Source: an uncultured Opitutia bacterium
Lineage (GTDB): Bacteria > Verrucomicrobiota > Verrucomicrobiia > Opitutales > Opitutaceae
DNA length: 64,000 bases
Direction: 5' to 3'
NCBI GenBank assembly: GCA_903902745.1
Contig: CAIUWA010000012.1
Location: forward strand, 24,926 to 88,925
Of the stretch, positions 25,299-35,141 are shown piece by piece (the first letter of the stretch is position 1; each line of letters starts with the position of its first letter). The notes beneath the pieces were generated by a model. It worked only from the letters and a program-made list of their open reading frames with translations. It was not told the origin of the DNA and did no database searches. Made by a program: the position numbers and the translations under genes.

Positions 25299-26056
25299 CT
25301 GCCCCGCCCATCGTCCAGCTCAAAGCCACCGGCAAGCGCTTCGGTGCCGGTCCTCCCGTGCTGGAAGCGATCAACCTGGAGGTCGAACGTGGTGAGTTCA
25401 TCAGCCTCATCGGGCCCAGCGGCTGCGGCAAATCCACCCTGCTCCGCCTCATCGCCGGGCTCACTCCGCCCACCGCGGGGGAGATCATCGTCGATGGCAT
25501 GACGCCGGCGAACGCGCGCGAGGAGGTGTTCTTCGTCTTCCAGGATTCGAACCTGCTGCCATGGCGGCGGGTGGCCGCCAATGTCGAGCTCCCGCTGATG
25601 CTGCGCCGGGATCTCACCCTCAAGCGACGCGAACGGGTGAAGGCGATGCTCGAGCTCGTGGGCCTGGGGGACGCCGCGGAAAAATATCCGTGGCAGCTCT
25701 CCGGCGGCATGAAGATGCGCGTGTCCATCGCGCGGGCTCTCAGCGTGGCGCCGCACATCCTGCTCCTCGACGAGCCGTTCGGGGCACTCGACGAAATGAC
25801 GCGGGACCACTTGAACGAGGATCTCCTGGGCATTCGCGCCCGGGATCCGTTCACGGCGTTTTTCGTCACGCATTCGGTGGCCGAGGCGGTGTTCCTCTCG
25901 ACCCGCGTCGTCGTGCTCTCAGCCAACCCGGGGCGGGTGCACCGCGTGATCACGGTGCCGTTCCCCTACCCGCGCCCGCCGGAACTGCGCGAGACGCCCG
26001 AGTTCCTCCAGCTGCTGGCAGAAACTTCCCGCGAATTGCGCGCCGTGCGGCATTGA
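25295..26056 (+). CDS. ABC transporter ATP-binding protein (NitT/TauT/ThiXYZ type)
   Basis: A 253-residue nucleotide-binding domain. The Walker A is GPSGCGKST near 40-48, the Q-loop is in FVFQDSN, the signature is LSGGMKMRVSIARAL, and the Walker B with D-loop is ILLLDEPFGALDE, followed by an H-loop in FVTHSVAEAVF. This is the pattern of the SsuB/TauB/ThiZ family. It pairs with the permease starting at 26065 and the lipoprotein at 26888. The complex would sit in the inner membrane and import a small organic substrate. Confidence 0.92.
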   Translation: MTAPPIVQLKATGKRFGAGPPVLEAINLEVERGEFISLIGPSGCGKSTLLRLIAGLTPPTAGEIIVDGMTPANAREEVFFVFQDSNLLPWRRVAANVELPLMLRRDLTLKRRERVKAMLELVGLGDAAEKYPWQLSGGMKMRVSIARALSVAPHILLLDEPFGALDEMTRDHLNEDLLGIRARDPFTAFFVTHSVAEAVFLSTRVVVLSANPGRVHRVITVPFPYPRPPELRETPEFLQLLAETSRELRAVRH

Positions 26057-26064
26057 GCTCCCCC

Positions 26065-26847
26065 ATGAAACGCCATCTTCCCTGGTTGCTGCCCGTCGCC
26101 ACCGGCGCGCTGCTGATCGCAGCCTGGTACGGCTTGAAACGACTGTTCCATGTCGAGTCATTCGTGCTGCCCGCGCCCGACGAGATCCTGACGGCGGCAT
26201 GGCGGGAGCGGCGGGCGCTCATCAGCGCGGTGGGGCTGACGGCCCAGGGCGCGGTGCTGGGGTTTCTCGCGGCGGTCGGCGTCGGCTTCGGGCTGTCCAT
26301 GTTCCTGGCCTTCTCGATCCGCATCAAGCAGTCCTTCTATCCCTACATCCTGATCCTGCAGATGACGCCGGTCATCATCCTCGCACCGATCTTCGTGCTG
26401 TGGCTGGGCCAGGGTTTGCCGAGCATCGTCGCGATCACTTTCATGATCTGCTTCTTTCCCGTCGTCGCGAACACAACGATGGGCTTCATCTCGGTCGACC
26501 GGAACCTCCAGGAGCTTTTCGTCATGTGCAATGCCACCCGCAGCCAGGAAATCCGCTACCTGCGCGTGCCGGGGGCGATGCCGTACTTCCTCACCGGCGT
26601 GAAAATCGCCGGGACCCTGGCGCCGATTGGCGCGATCACGGGCGACTTTCTCGCCGGCAGCGCCCAGAACGGTGTCGGCGGCATCGGGTTCATGACCATC
26701 ACGTACTTTTCCCAGCTGAAAACACCCGCCCTCTTTGCCACCGGCATGATCGCCTGCCTGCTGGGCTTCCTTTTCGTCTTTGGCGTCAATTTCCTGCACT
26801 GGTTCCTGCTGCACCAATGGCACGACTCCCTGGTACGGAAGGAGTGA
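26065..26847 (+). CDS. ABC transporter permease (NitT/TauT/ThiXYZ type)
   Basis: A 260-residue inner-membrane permease with about six TM helices and the BPD transport loop (ELFVMCNATRSQEIRYLRVPGAMPYFLTGVKIAGTLAP). The start at 26065 follows the ATPase stop by 8 bases; the longer upstream frame is a shadow. SsuC/TauC/ThiX-like length and topology are normal. It is the single permease of this operon and would act as a homodimer. Confidence 0.9.
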   Translation: MKRHLPWLLPVATGALLIAAWYGLKRLFHVESFVLPAPDEILTAAWRERRALISAVGLTAQGAVLGFLAAVGVGFGLSMFLAFSIRIKQSFYPYILILQMTPVIILAPIFVLWLGQGLPSIVAITFMICFFPVVANTTMGFISVDRNLQELFVMCNATRSQEIRYLRVPGAMPYFLTGVKIAGTLAPIGAITGDFLAGSAQNGVGGIGFMTITYFSQLKTPALFATGMIACLLGFLFVFGVNFLHWFLLHQWHDSLVRKE

Positions 26848-26887
26848 AACCGGCGCCCGCGCGTGAAAGCGGCACACAGCAAGCTAG

Positions 26888-27934
26888 GTGACCGGGGTCA
26901 TGACCATTTTCCGACGCCTTTCCCCCTCAGCCACGGTTTTCATCCTGCTCAGCGCCCTCGGGCTCGCGGGCTGCAGCCGTGATGCAGCCCCGAAGCCCGC
27001 TCCCGGCGGCGCACCGACGCTCACGAAGGTCATTCTCCAGACCGACTGGTATGCCGAGCCGGAGCACGGCGGCTTTTACCTGGCCTTGGTCAAGGGTTAT
27101 TACCGCGAAGCGGGACTCGACGTGGAAATCAGCCAGGGCGGACCCAATTCGATGCCCCCGCAAAAGGTCGCCACCGGCGCCGCCACCTTCGCCCTCGGCC
27201 GCAGCGACGACGTGGCGATCGCCAACAGCCGCGGCATTCCCATCGTGATGGTCGGCGCGCTGATGCAGCGCGATCCGCAGGCGATCATGTTTCATCGCGA
27301 GAGCGGCATTCACACGTTCAAGGACCTCGACGGGCGCAACATCATGGCGGTGCCGGGCTCCACGTTTCTCCCCATCATGGAGCAGACCTACCACATCAAG
27401 GTCGCGGTCACCCCGCTCGACTTCGGCCTGAGCCGGTTCATGGCCGACAAGAATTTTGTGCAGCAATGCTTCATCACCAACGAGCCCTTCTACGTGCGCA
27501 AGGAGGGCGCCAAGGTCGAAACGCTGCTGCTCTCCGACTCGGGCTTTTCACCCTATCGCGTGTGGTATGCGAAGCGGAGTTATATCGCCGAGCACCCGGA
27601 GGTCGTGCGGGCGTTCACCGCCGCGTCGATCCGCGGCTGGCGGGAATACGTGGCGGGTGACACGGCGGAGGCGAACGCCCGGATCTCATCGCTCAACCCC
27701 AAGATGGACGCGGAATTCATGGCCTACAGCGTGAAGGCCATGCAGGACTTCAAGCTCGTGACGGGTGACCCCGCCCTCGGTGAGTCGGTCGGGCAGATTC
27801 GACGGGAACGCATTGAGCACGAGCTCAAGCAGATGGCCGGGATCGGCCAGTTTGAACGCCCCGTGACCGTGGACGAGGTTTTCGACGGGCGCTTTCTGCC
27901 CCCCGAGGCCCAGCCGGCGGCTCCCGGCAAGTAG
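26888..27934 (+). CDS. NMT1/THI5-like ABC substrate-binding lipoprotein (ThiY-like)
   Basis: A 348-residue lipoprotein with lipobox LAGC near residue 26-29 and a Pro-rich tether. The mature domain begins with the family hallmark QTDWYAEPEHGGFYLALVKGYY and has GLDVEISQGGP soon after, as in ThiY and related THI5-fold binding proteins that carry thiamine pyrimidine precursors. It follows the permease after 40 bases. A start at Met5 (26900) is also possible. Together with the TPP riboswitch on the nearby receptor, a formylaminopyrimidine or HMP-like ligand is likely but not proven. Confidence 0.88.
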   Translation: MTGVMTIFRRLSPSATVFILLSALGLAGCSRDAAPKPAPGGAPTLTKVILQTDWYAEPEHGGFYLALVKGYYREAGLDVEISQGGPNSMPPQKVATGAATFALGRSDDVAIANSRGIPIVMVGALMQRDPQAIMFHRESGIHTFKDLDGRNIMAVPGSTFLPIMEQTYHIKVAVTPLDFGLSRFMADKNFVQQCFITNEPFYVRKEGAKVETLLLSDSGFSPYRVWYAKRSYIAEHPEVVRAFTAASIRGWREYVAGDTAEANARISSLNPKMDAEFMAYSVKAMQDFKLVTGDPALGESVGQIRRERIEHELKQMAGIGQFERPVTVDEVFDGRFLPPEAQPAAPGK

Positions 27935-28115
27935 CACGGACACGGACCAGTGCGACGAGTCCGCCCCACTCGTGATCCTGTCACGCGATTTGTGGCCGGT
28001 CGGCCATGCATGAATTTTTTTCGTATGATCATGCCCTGCGCCGTCACCTAAAAGTCATCAATGGCATACGTGGTGCTGAACTGCTCCCACTTAACTCGGC
28101 TTAACAAAAACACGC

Positions 28116-30665
28116 ATGAACCACCAAAAAAGAACTCTCATACGTCTCGGCGTATTTTTCATCTGCAGCGGCCTGACCGGCGCGCTCTGGGCTGCGGATG
28201 CAAAACCGGCGGATTCCACCAAGACTGATTCCACAACTTCCAGCGAGCCCATCACGGAGCTGGCCAAGTTCACCGTCAGCGAGGTTCCGATTGAACGGCA
28301 GATCCTGCCGACCATCCGGCCCATCGGCAGCGTCTTCGGCGACGACCGCAGCATTGTCGACACCCCGCGCTCGGTCACGAGCGTCAACAAGGCCTGGATG
28401 GACGACCGCCAGATCAAGAACGCGATGGACTTCAGCCAGTTCTCGGCCGGCGTTTATTCGGCGGCGCAGTATGGCATCCCCGGCGTGCCGCAAATGCGCG
28501 GTGACCTCGCCCAAGTCTACGTCAACGGGCAGATCATCCCCTTTTCCCGCAACAGCACGCCGCTCAGCTTCAACGGCGTCGAGGCGATGGACATCGTCAA
28601 GGGTCCGGGGTCGGCTGTCTACGGACCGCAGGGCCAGGGCCCGGGCGGCTATGTCAACTTTGTGCCCAAGAGCCCGTATTTCGACCGGCAGCATGTCGAT
28701 ACCAGCACGACACTCGGCTACTGGACCAGCGGTCACTCTTACTCGAATCCCGAGACCACCATCGATTTCGGCGGCCCGATCAGCGACAAGCTGGCTTATC
28801 GCGTCAGCTACCTCGGCCGGTGGGGCAACCAATACTACCTGAATGCCAAGGATGAGACGCAGGACGTTTATGCGGCCCTGACTTATCTGGCGAGCAAGAC
28901 GGTGAAGTTCGAATGGTGGGGTCAGGTTTATGCCGACCGCACCAACGAGATCACCGGCGCGAACCGCGTGACCCAGGCATTCATTGACCATGGCACCTAT
29001 ATCGGTGGGCCGACCGTCCCGGTCACCTCGGGTCCGACCGCCTTTTTCGGGTTTACCACCGTCACAACCGTGAATGCGCCTGTCGGCACCTTTGGCAGCG
29101 TAGCAGACGGTTCCTTTCAAATCGTCAATCCCGCCACGGCCTACAAGGTGAAGCTCCCGGCCTATGACGCCCTCGTCGGGCCCAGTGACACCGCCCGGTC
29201 CAAGGTGGTCATGTCCCAGCTCAAAACCACCATCGGGCTTTCTGGAGATGCGAGCCTGGTCAACCTGGCCTTCTTCGCCAATGGCGTGTCGAACAAGTAC
29301 GAGACCTACGGCTACGACGAATTCGTGCCCAAGAACATGACCATTCAGGACCGCCTCTCCTATCATACGACCCTGACCACGGGCACGGTGAGCCACAATC
29401 TCATCACCGGGATTGATTTCCGCTACACGGACCTGAGGGCCTATCAGGATTTCCAGACCGAGCCGTTCACCATCTACGACATCTATCAGCCGCTCTCGAG
29501 TGTGTATTATCCGGTGTACAATCTTCAGGGCCAGACTTGGGGCAGCGGCCTGCAGGTGCCGGGCAAGCCTGGCTACAGCAGCGACGAGAATCAAGACACG
29601 CAGATCAAGGACTCCGCACTCTTCATTCAGGACAGCATTCAATTCACCAAGAAATTTTCGGCCGTCTTGGGCGCCCGGGCCGATCACATCAGTGTCACAA
29701 CCGCCAATCCGCCCATGACCCAGGTCGGCTTGGTCGGGCCAGCCGTCGACTTCCAATATCTGCCGATTTCACCGGCCATATTTTATCCCAAGGGATCCCA
29801 GTACAACGTCAGCACCTCCAAGACTGATCCCTCGTTCTTCGGCAGCCTGGTCTACAAGGCCAACGACTCCCAGTCGTTCTACATTACCTATGACCGGATC
29901 AATGCCGTGCAGGGCGCTTCCAATTTTGGCGGCGTCGGCAGCGGTGGCACCTTTGGCAATCCCACCCCGGCCTCGACCAAAAACAACCTGGCCAACCTCA
30001 GCACCCTGTATGAAGCCGGTTACAAGGGTAGTTTCCTGAAGAACAAGCTCTACTTCAGCGCCATCCTCTTCCAGCAGGTAAAGACCCAGCCGCAGCTCAA
30101 GGGCGCCGCGAGCTTCATGGTCAAGGACAACGGCTTGGAGCTCGAGACGGTTTACCAGCCGAATCGCGCCCTTTCCTTCAATGCCAACCTGACCTACCAG
30201 GACGCCACCGCCTTCGGCACGGGATTTTTCCAGGAGTCGGGCAACTATCTTGATGCCTATGCGACCACCATGACGGTCGACGGTCAGAAGGGCACCGGCA
30301 TCGGCGCGGTCAACTATACCACCTATGCGCCGCCCACCGGCCGGATGCGCGCCCCCGGCGTGCCCCAGGTCCTCGCTAATTTCTTCGTCGAATACAAGTG
30401 GCCGTCCGGGTTTGGCATCGGCATCGGCCCGCAATACACCGGCCGCCAGCTCGCCAACGACCAGGGCACCCTGCACATTGCGAGCGAATACCAGGTCGAT
30501 GGTTATCTCTTCTATCGCCAGAAAACCTGGGATGCCCGCTTCAACGTGACCAACATCACGAACGATCGCCTCCTGGATCCGATCGATGTGAGCTTCGCCG
30601 GCAATGACGTCGTCTTCGTCCGCAAGCCGATCTCGGCCTCGTTGACGATCCGCTTCCATCTCTGA
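28116..30665 (+). CDS. TonB-dependent receptor
   Basis: An 849-residue outer-membrane receptor. It has a signal peptide ending in LWAADA near 22-28, a Ser/Thr-rich spacer, a plug domain with PRSVTSVNKAW and VKGPGSAVYG, and a long barrel ending in SASLTIRFHL. Its plug sequence resembles that of the riboswitch-controlled receptor but no TPP riboswitch is seen in the 181 bases upstream. It reads in line with the preceding ABC transporter and is followed by an intrinsic terminator. It likely supplies that transporter with substrate from outside the cell. Confidence 0.93.
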   Translation: MNHQKRTLIRLGVFFICSGLTGALWAADAKPADSTKTDSTTSSEPITELAKFTVSEVPIERQILPTIRPIGSVFGDDRSIVDTPRSVTSVNKAWMDDRQIKNAMDFSQFSAGVYSAAQYGIPGVPQMRGDLAQVYVNGQIIPFSRNSTPLSFNGVEAMDIVKGPGSAVYGPQGQGPGGYVNFVPKSPYFDRQHVDTSTTLGYWTSGHSYSNPETTIDFGGPISDKLAYRVSYLGRWGNQYYLNAKDETQDVYAALTYLASKTVKFEWWGQVYADRTNEITGANRVTQAFIDHGTYIGGPTVPVTSGPTAFFGFTTVTTVNAPVGTFGSVADGSFQIVNPATAYKVKLPAYDALVGPSDTARSKVVMSQLKTTIGLSGDASLVNLAFFANGVSNKYETYGYDEFVPKNMTIQDRLSYHTTLTTGTVSHNLITGIDFRYTDLRAYQDFQTEPFTIYDIYQPLSSVYYPVYNLQGQTWGSGLQVPGKPGYSSDENQDTQIKDSALFIQDSIQFTKKFSAVLGARADHISVTTANPPMTQVGLVGPAVDFQYLPISPAIFYPKGSQYNVSTSKTDPSFFGSLVYKANDSQSFYITYDRINAVQGASNFGGVGSGGTFGNPTPASTKNNLANLSTLYEAGYKGSFLKNKLYFSAILFQQVKTQPQLKGAASFMVKDNGLELETVYQPNRALSFNANLTYQDATAFGTGFFQESGNYLDAYATTMTVDGQKGTGIGAVNYTTYAPPTGRMRAPGVPQVLANFFVEYKWPSGFGIGIGPQYTGRQLANDQGTLHIASEYQVDGYLFYRQKTWDARFNVTNITNDRLLDPIDVSFAGNDVVFVRKPISASLTIRFHL

Positions 30666-30684
30666 GCCCTTCCTGACTCCATCA

Positions 30685-30714
30685 GGCGCCACTCTTGCCG
30701 GTGGCGCCTTTTTT
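30685..30714 (+). terminator. Intrinsic terminator after the TonB receptor
   Basis: The stem GGCGCCAC (30685-30692) pairs with GTGGCGCC (30701-30708) around an 8-base loop and is followed by six T. It ends the transcript 20-50 bases after the receptor stop. Confidence 0.9.
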
Positions 30715-30722
30715 ATAAGCTC

Positions 30723-31385
30723 ATGCTCCCCGGCGGAAAGTCGTCCCGACCCGCGCTGCCTCCAAAGTGGAATGGCCCTGGGCATGTCCGTCGAATCACC
30801 CGCGCCGGGCTCGCCCTCGTCCTGGCGGCCGGCGCGGCTTGGGCGGACCCACCGACCCCCTCCGATCCGCGCGCCTTGGAATTGATGCAGTCGCTCGCCC
30901 TGCACTATCTCGAGGGCGAGTCGGGGTACCTGAATGCCATCAGTATCTCCAAGCAGGTGGTCGAGGTCGGGGGACGCAAGCTGCAGGCCCACGACTCGAT
31001 TTATTACCTGCTGACCCGGGAGGCACCGGTCAATTACCTGCACTGGCTGGAGTGCGATGACGTCCATATCATCCTGGAGGGCGGGCCGGTGGACTATTTC
31101 ATCTTCCATCCTGACGGGCAGGTGGAAAAGAAGACCCTGGGCCGCGACCTCGCCGCGGCGCAGGTGCTGGTCGTGAGCATTCCGGCGGGCTGCTGGAAGG
31201 CGCTGCGGTTGCATCCTACCGCCGGCTACGCGCTCATGGCCAACGTCCTGACTCCGCAATGGACCAAGGATCGCGTGAAAATCGGCGCCGGCCCGGAATT
31301 CCTCAAGGCTTATGCCGGCCACGCGCCTTGGGCGACAGAACCATTTCTCCGCGAACTCATCGGCCCAAATTTCAAGGCACCATAA
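30723..31385 (+). CDS. Exported cupin-like protein (DUF985 type)
   Basis: A 220-residue protein with an N-terminal hydrophobic segment near 25-41, so probably periplasmic. The body has the DUF985 cupin pattern: EGESGYLNAISIS, IYYLLTREAPVNYLHWLECDDVHIILEGGPVDYFIF, VSIPAGCWKAL and YALMANVLTPQW. Several metal-ligand histidines are expected in this family; here the LHWLECDDVH strand supplies candidates. Function is unknown. The gene starts just after the terminator and may be transcribed separately, next to the BMP-type transporter genes. Confidence 0.72.
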   Translation: MLPGGKSSRPALPPKWNGPGHVRRITRAGLALVLAAGAAWADPPTPSDPRALELMQSLALHYLEGESGYLNAISISKQVVEVGGRKLQAHDSIYYLLTREAPVNYLHWLECDDVHIILEGGPVDYFIFHPDGQVEKKTLGRDLAAAQVLVVSIPAGCWKALRLHPTAGYALMANVLTPQWTKDRVKIGAGPEFLKAYAGHAPWATEPFLRELIGPNFKAP

Positions 31386-31508
31386 GATGCGATCATTATT
31401 CCGGCTCCATGCCGTTGTCTGAGCCCACAGCTCAGACCTACCTTTCCGACCAACCGATCAACCGTCCCTCCGCTCGATTTCCAGCTCCGCCCCATTCCTT
31501 CCATCAAT

Positions 31509-32516
31509 ATGAAAACGCTACTCCTCCGCCGGACTTTTTTCGTCCCCCTCGTCATCGCCGCCCTGCTTTCATTTTTCCCCTCCCAGCCGCTGCTGGCCGC
31601 CGACGGCAAATTGAAGGTGGCCGCCATTTATACCGTGCCGGTCGAGCAGCAATGGGTCGGCCGCATCCATCATGCGCTCGGGCTCGCTAAGGACCGGGGC
31701 GAAATCGAGTATGCCTTTTCCGAGAACGTCGCCAATGCCGACTACGAGCGGGTCATGCGGCAATATGCCGAGGCCGGCAACAAGCTGATCATCGGCGAGG
31801 CGTTCGCCGTCGAGGCCGCGGCCCGCAAGGTGGCCAAGGACTACCCGGATGTCGCCTTTCTCCTGGGTTCCTCCGGCAAACCCGTCGCGCCCAATTTCTC
31901 CGTGTTCGACAACTATATCCAGGAATCCTCCTATCTCAGCGGCCTGATCGCCGGCGGCCTGACCAAGACCAACACCATCGGCATGGTCGGCGGCTTCGCG
32001 ATTCCCGAGGTCAACCGGCTGATGCACGCCTTCATGCTCGGGGCCAAGGACGCCAACCCGAAGGTCACGTTCATGGTGACCTTTATTGGCTCCTGGTTTG
32101 ACCCACCCAAGGCCAAAGAGGCGGCGTTCGCGCAGATCGACAAGGGCGCCGACGTCCTTTACGCCGAGCGTTTCGGCGTGTCCGATGCGGCGAAGGAACG
32201 CGGCAAGCTCGCGATCGGCAATGTGATCGACACCCAGCCGCAGTATCCCGACACCGTGGTGGCGTCCGCCCTGTGGTTCATGGAGCCGACGGTTGATCAC
32301 GCGATCGCGGCCGTCAAAGCGGGCAACTTCAAGGCCGAGGACTACGGGCCGTTCTCCACGATGAAATATAACGGCAACACGCTGGCCCCGCTCGGGACCT
32401 TCGAGGGCAAGATCCCCGCGGCGGTGCTGGCGCTGGTCAAGGACAAGCAGGCCGCGATTGCTTCCTCCAAGTTCTCCGTGCCCGTGATCGAGACCGAGCC
32501 GAAATCGACGAAGTAG
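31509..32516 (+). CDS. BMP family ABC substrate-binding protein (PnrA-like)
   Basis: A 335-residue periplasmic protein with a signal peptide ending in LLAADG near 30. The mature domain is the BMP fold: KVAAIYTVPVEQQWVGRIHHAL, a YAFSENV strand, the FLLGSSG loop, SYLSGLIAGGLTKTNTIGMVGGF and GADVLYAERFG. Members bind purine nucleosides or related bases. No lipobox cysteine is seen, unlike PnrA of spirochetes. It heads a complete nucleoside-type ABC operon (ATPase and two permeases) that runs into CodA. The ligand may be a nucleoside or an aminopyrimidine. Confidence 0.9.
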   Translation: MKTLLLRRTFFVPLVIAALLSFFPSQPLLAADGKLKVAAIYTVPVEQQWVGRIHHALGLAKDRGEIEYAFSENVANADYERVMRQYAEAGNKLIIGEAFAVEAAARKVAKDYPDVAFLLGSSGKPVAPNFSVFDNYIQESSYLSGLIAGGLTKTNTIGMVGGFAIPEVNRLMHAFMLGAKDANPKVTFMVTFIGSWFDPPKAKEAAFAQIDKGADVLYAERFGVSDAAKERGKLAIGNVIDTQPQYPDTVVASALWFMEPTVDHAIAAVKAGNFKAEDYGPFSTMKYNGNTLAPLGTFEGKIPAAVLALVKDKQAAIASSKFSVPVIETEPKSTK

Positions 32517-32534
32517 CCCTCCGCCCATCCGTTC

Positions 32535-34073
32535 ATGACCCCGGAGACCGTCCTGAAGCTCACCGGGATAACCAAGCGCTTCGGCCCGCTCACCGCGAAC
32601 CAGTCCATCTCCCTGCAACTGCAGCGTGGCGAAGTTCTCGCCTTGCTCGGCGAAAATGGCGCCGGCAAGAGCACCCTGATGTCGATTCTCTTCGGCCACT
32701 ACGTCGCCGATGAGGGAAGCATCGAGGTCTTTGGCCGGCCGCTGCCGCCCGGCCAGCCGCGCGCCGCGCTCGCCGCCGGGATCGGCATGGTGCACCAGCA
32801 TTTCGCCCTGGCGGACAACCTGACCGCCCTGGACAACATCCTCCTCGGCACCGAGTCCCTGCTCGCCCCGGTCTCGCATCGCGGCCCGGCTGCCGCCCGG
32901 ATCCGGGAACTCGCCACGCGCTTCGGCCTGATGGTCGAGCCCGATGCCCGCGTGGCCGACTTGTCAGTGGGCGAGCGCCAGCGGGTCGAAATCCTGAAGG
33001 CGCTCTACCGGGGAGCAAAAATTCTCATCCTCGATGAGCCCACCGCCGTGCTCACGCCGCAGGAGAGCACAGCCCTGTTCGCCACGCTGCGCAGTATGCT
33101 GGCCGAAGGACTCTCCCTCATCTTCATCAGCCATAAGCTCGACGAGGTCCTCGCGATCAGCGACCGCATCGTCGTGCTCCGCAAAGGCGAGCTCGTGGCC
33201 GAGATGCCGGCGGCCCGGGCCAGCAAGGCCCAGCTCGCGGAAATCATGGTCGGGCGAAAGGTCACTTTGCCGGCGCGGACCGACCACGCCGGCCATGCGG
33301 CCGAGGTCGATGAACCTCCGTTGCTGAAGCTCGATCGGGTCACCGCCGCGCCGGAATCGGGTGGACGCGGACTCAGGGATTTTTCCCTGCACGTGGCCGC
33401 CGGCGAAATCGTCGCCATCGCCGGCGTGGCGGGCAACGGGCAGGATGTGCTTGCCGACTTGCTTAGCGGTTTGCTGGCGCTGCAATCCGGCCGCATCGAG
33501 TTCAAGGGCGGGCCCTGGCCCGCCAGTCCGCGCGCGCTGGTGCAGGCCGGCTGCGGCCGCGTGCCGGAGGATCGCCACCACGCCGGCACGATCGGCGACC
33601 TGCCCGTCTGGGAAAACGCCGTGCTTGAGACCTACCGGGGCGACCGGTTCGCGGGCCGCGGTTTCCGCAACAAGCCGGCCGCGATCCGGCACGCGGAAAA
33701 AATCGTCGCCGAGTACGATGTGCGGCTCACGAGCATCCACGCGGTCACGCGCACGCTCTCCGGCGGCAACATGCAAAAATTGATCCTCGGCCGCGTGCTG
33801 CTCGAGACCCCGCAGCTCGTCATCGTCAGCCAGCCGACCTGGGGTCTGGACATCGGCGCGGTCGCCTACATCCACGAGCGGCTGCTCGCGGCCCGGGCCC
33901 GTGGCGCCGGGGTGCTTTTGATTTCCGAGGACCTTGATGAAATTTTCGCCCTGGCCGACCGGATCGGCGTGATGCACGAGGGCGAGGTCACGGAAGCGCG
34001 GCCCACCTCGACCTGGACCATCGCGTCCATCGGACTGGCAATGGCGGGCGCCGCGGTCGAAGCCACGGTTTGA
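32535..34073 (+). CDS. Nucleoside-type ABC transporter ATPase (two ATPase domains)
   Basis: A 512-residue protein with two ATP-binding halves. The first half is complete: Walker A GENGAGKST (about 37-45), signature LSVGERQRVEI, Walker B ILILDEPTAVLTPQE and an H-loop in FISHKLDEV. The second half has a reduced Walker A (GVAGNGQD) and the TLSGGNMQKLILGRVL signature, as is usual in RbsA/NupO-like proteins. It lies 18 bases after the BMP binding protein and 3 bases before the first permease. Confidence 0.92.
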   Translation: MTPETVLKLTGITKRFGPLTANQSISLQLQRGEVLALLGENGAGKSTLMSILFGHYVADEGSIEVFGRPLPPGQPRAALAAGIGMVHQHFALADNLTALDNILLGTESLLAPVSHRGPAAARIRELATRFGLMVEPDARVADLSVGERQRVEILKALYRGAKILILDEPTAVLTPQESTALFATLRSMLAEGLSLIFISHKLDEVLAISDRIVVLRKGELVAEMPAARASKAQLAEIMVGRKVTLPARTDHAGHAAEVDEPPLLKLDRVTAAPESGGRGLRDFSLHVAAGEIVAIAGVAGNGQDVLADLLSGLLALQSGRIEFKGGPWPASPRALVQAGCGRVPEDRHHAGTIGDLPVWENAVLETYRGDRFAGRGFRNKPAAIRHAEKIVAEYDVRLTSIHAVTRTLSGGNMQKLILGRVLLETPQLVIVSQPTWGLDIGAVAYIHERLLAARARGAGVLLISEDLDEIFALADRIGVMHEGEVTEARPTSTWTIASIGLAMAGAAVEATV

Positions 34074-34076
34074 ACG

Positions 34077-35138
34077 ATGCAACTCGTGCCCTATGCCGAT
34101 TCCTCGCGCTGGCGGCTCGTCCTGGCTCCTGTCTGGGCGCTCGCGGCCACTCTCGTCCTGTCGGCCTTGCTCATTGCCTGGGCCCACGCGCCCGTGGGCC
34201 GCGCGTACGCGCTGTTGCTCCAGGGGGCGTTTGGCAGCCGCTTCGCCTGGTCGGAAACACTTACACGCGCGACCCCGCTGATCCTGACCGGACTGGCCGT
34301 CGCGGTGGCCTTCCGGGCCCGGCTCTTCAACATCGGGGCCGAGGGCCAGCTCTATGCCGGGGCGCTCGCGGCCGTCGCCGTGGGCGGCCTGCATGGTGGC
34401 ACGGGCTGGAACCTGCCCGTTGTGATTCTGTTTCCGGCGATGTTGGCCGCAGCCGCGCTTGCCGGCGCCTTGCTGCTGCTGGTGCCCGCGCTGCTCAAGA
34501 CCCGGTTCGGCGTGGACGAGGTCGTGACCACGCTGCTGCTGAACTTCATCGCCCTCCTGCTGGTGTCACTGCTGCTCGACGGCCCGCTCAAGGATCCCGG
34601 CGCCATGGGCTGGCCGCAATCGGTGGCGCTCAATCCCGCCCTGGAAATGGCGCCCCTGCTCGCCAAGCTGCGCGTGAGCAGCGGGCTGCTCGTCGCGGTC
34701 GCGGTCGCGCTGGTGGTGTACGTCCTGAACCAGCACACCGTCCTCGGCTTTGAAATGCGCGCGGTGGGCGCCAACGCCGTGGCCGCGCGTTTCGCCGGCA
34801 TGCCGGTGGGCCGCGTCGTGCTCAAGACCGCGCTGTTGTCCGGCGCCATCGCCGGCCTCGCCGGCGCGGTCGAGGTCGCCGGGCGCACCACTTACGTCAC
34901 CCTCGATATGTCCCCCGGCTATGGCTACACGGGCATCGTCATCGCCGTGCTGGCCGGGCTGCATCCGCTCGGCGTGGTGGCCGTCGCTATCTTCATCGCC
35001 GGCATCCTGATCGGTGCCGATGGCATGAGCCGCACGCTCGGTGTGCCGACCTACCTGGCCGACGTGATGGTGGCGATCGCCCTGCTGGCGATGCTCACGT
35101 CGACCATGCTGGCGCGCTATCGGATTCGCTGGCGGTGA
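34077..35138 (+). CDS. ABC transporter permease, nucleoside/branched type
   Basis: A 353-residue inner-membrane protein with about nine TM helices of the BPD_transp_2 family (NupP/BmpF type). Hallmarks are TPLILTGLAVAVAFRARLFNIGAEGQLYAG near the start and MRAVGANAVAARFAGM, followed by GLAGAVEVAGRTTYVT. It is the first of two permeases that form the heterodimer channel. Only 3 bases separate it from the ATPase gene and 3 from the second permease. Confidence 0.9.
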   Translation: MQLVPYADSSRWRLVLAPVWALAATLVLSALLIAWAHAPVGRAYALLLQGAFGSRFAWSETLTRATPLILTGLAVAVAFRARLFNIGAEGQLYAGALAAVAVGGLHGGTGWNLPVVILFPAMLAAAALAGALLLLVPALLKTRFGVDEVVTTLLLNFIALLLVSLLLDGPLKDPGAMGWPQSVALNPALEMAPLLAKLRVSSGLLVAVAVALVVYVLNQHTVLGFEMRAVGANAVAARFAGMPVGRVVLKTALLSGAIAGLAGAVEVAGRTTYVTLDMSPGYGYTGIVIAVLAGLHPLGVVAVAIFIAGILIGADGMSRTLGVPTYLADVMVAIALLAMLTSTMLARYRIRWR

Positions 35139-35141
35139 TCC

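Noticed and set aside
27935..28115. Possible second riboswitch before the other TonB receptor
   Set aside because: No THI, cobalamin or purine riboswitch blocks could be found in the 181 bases upstream.
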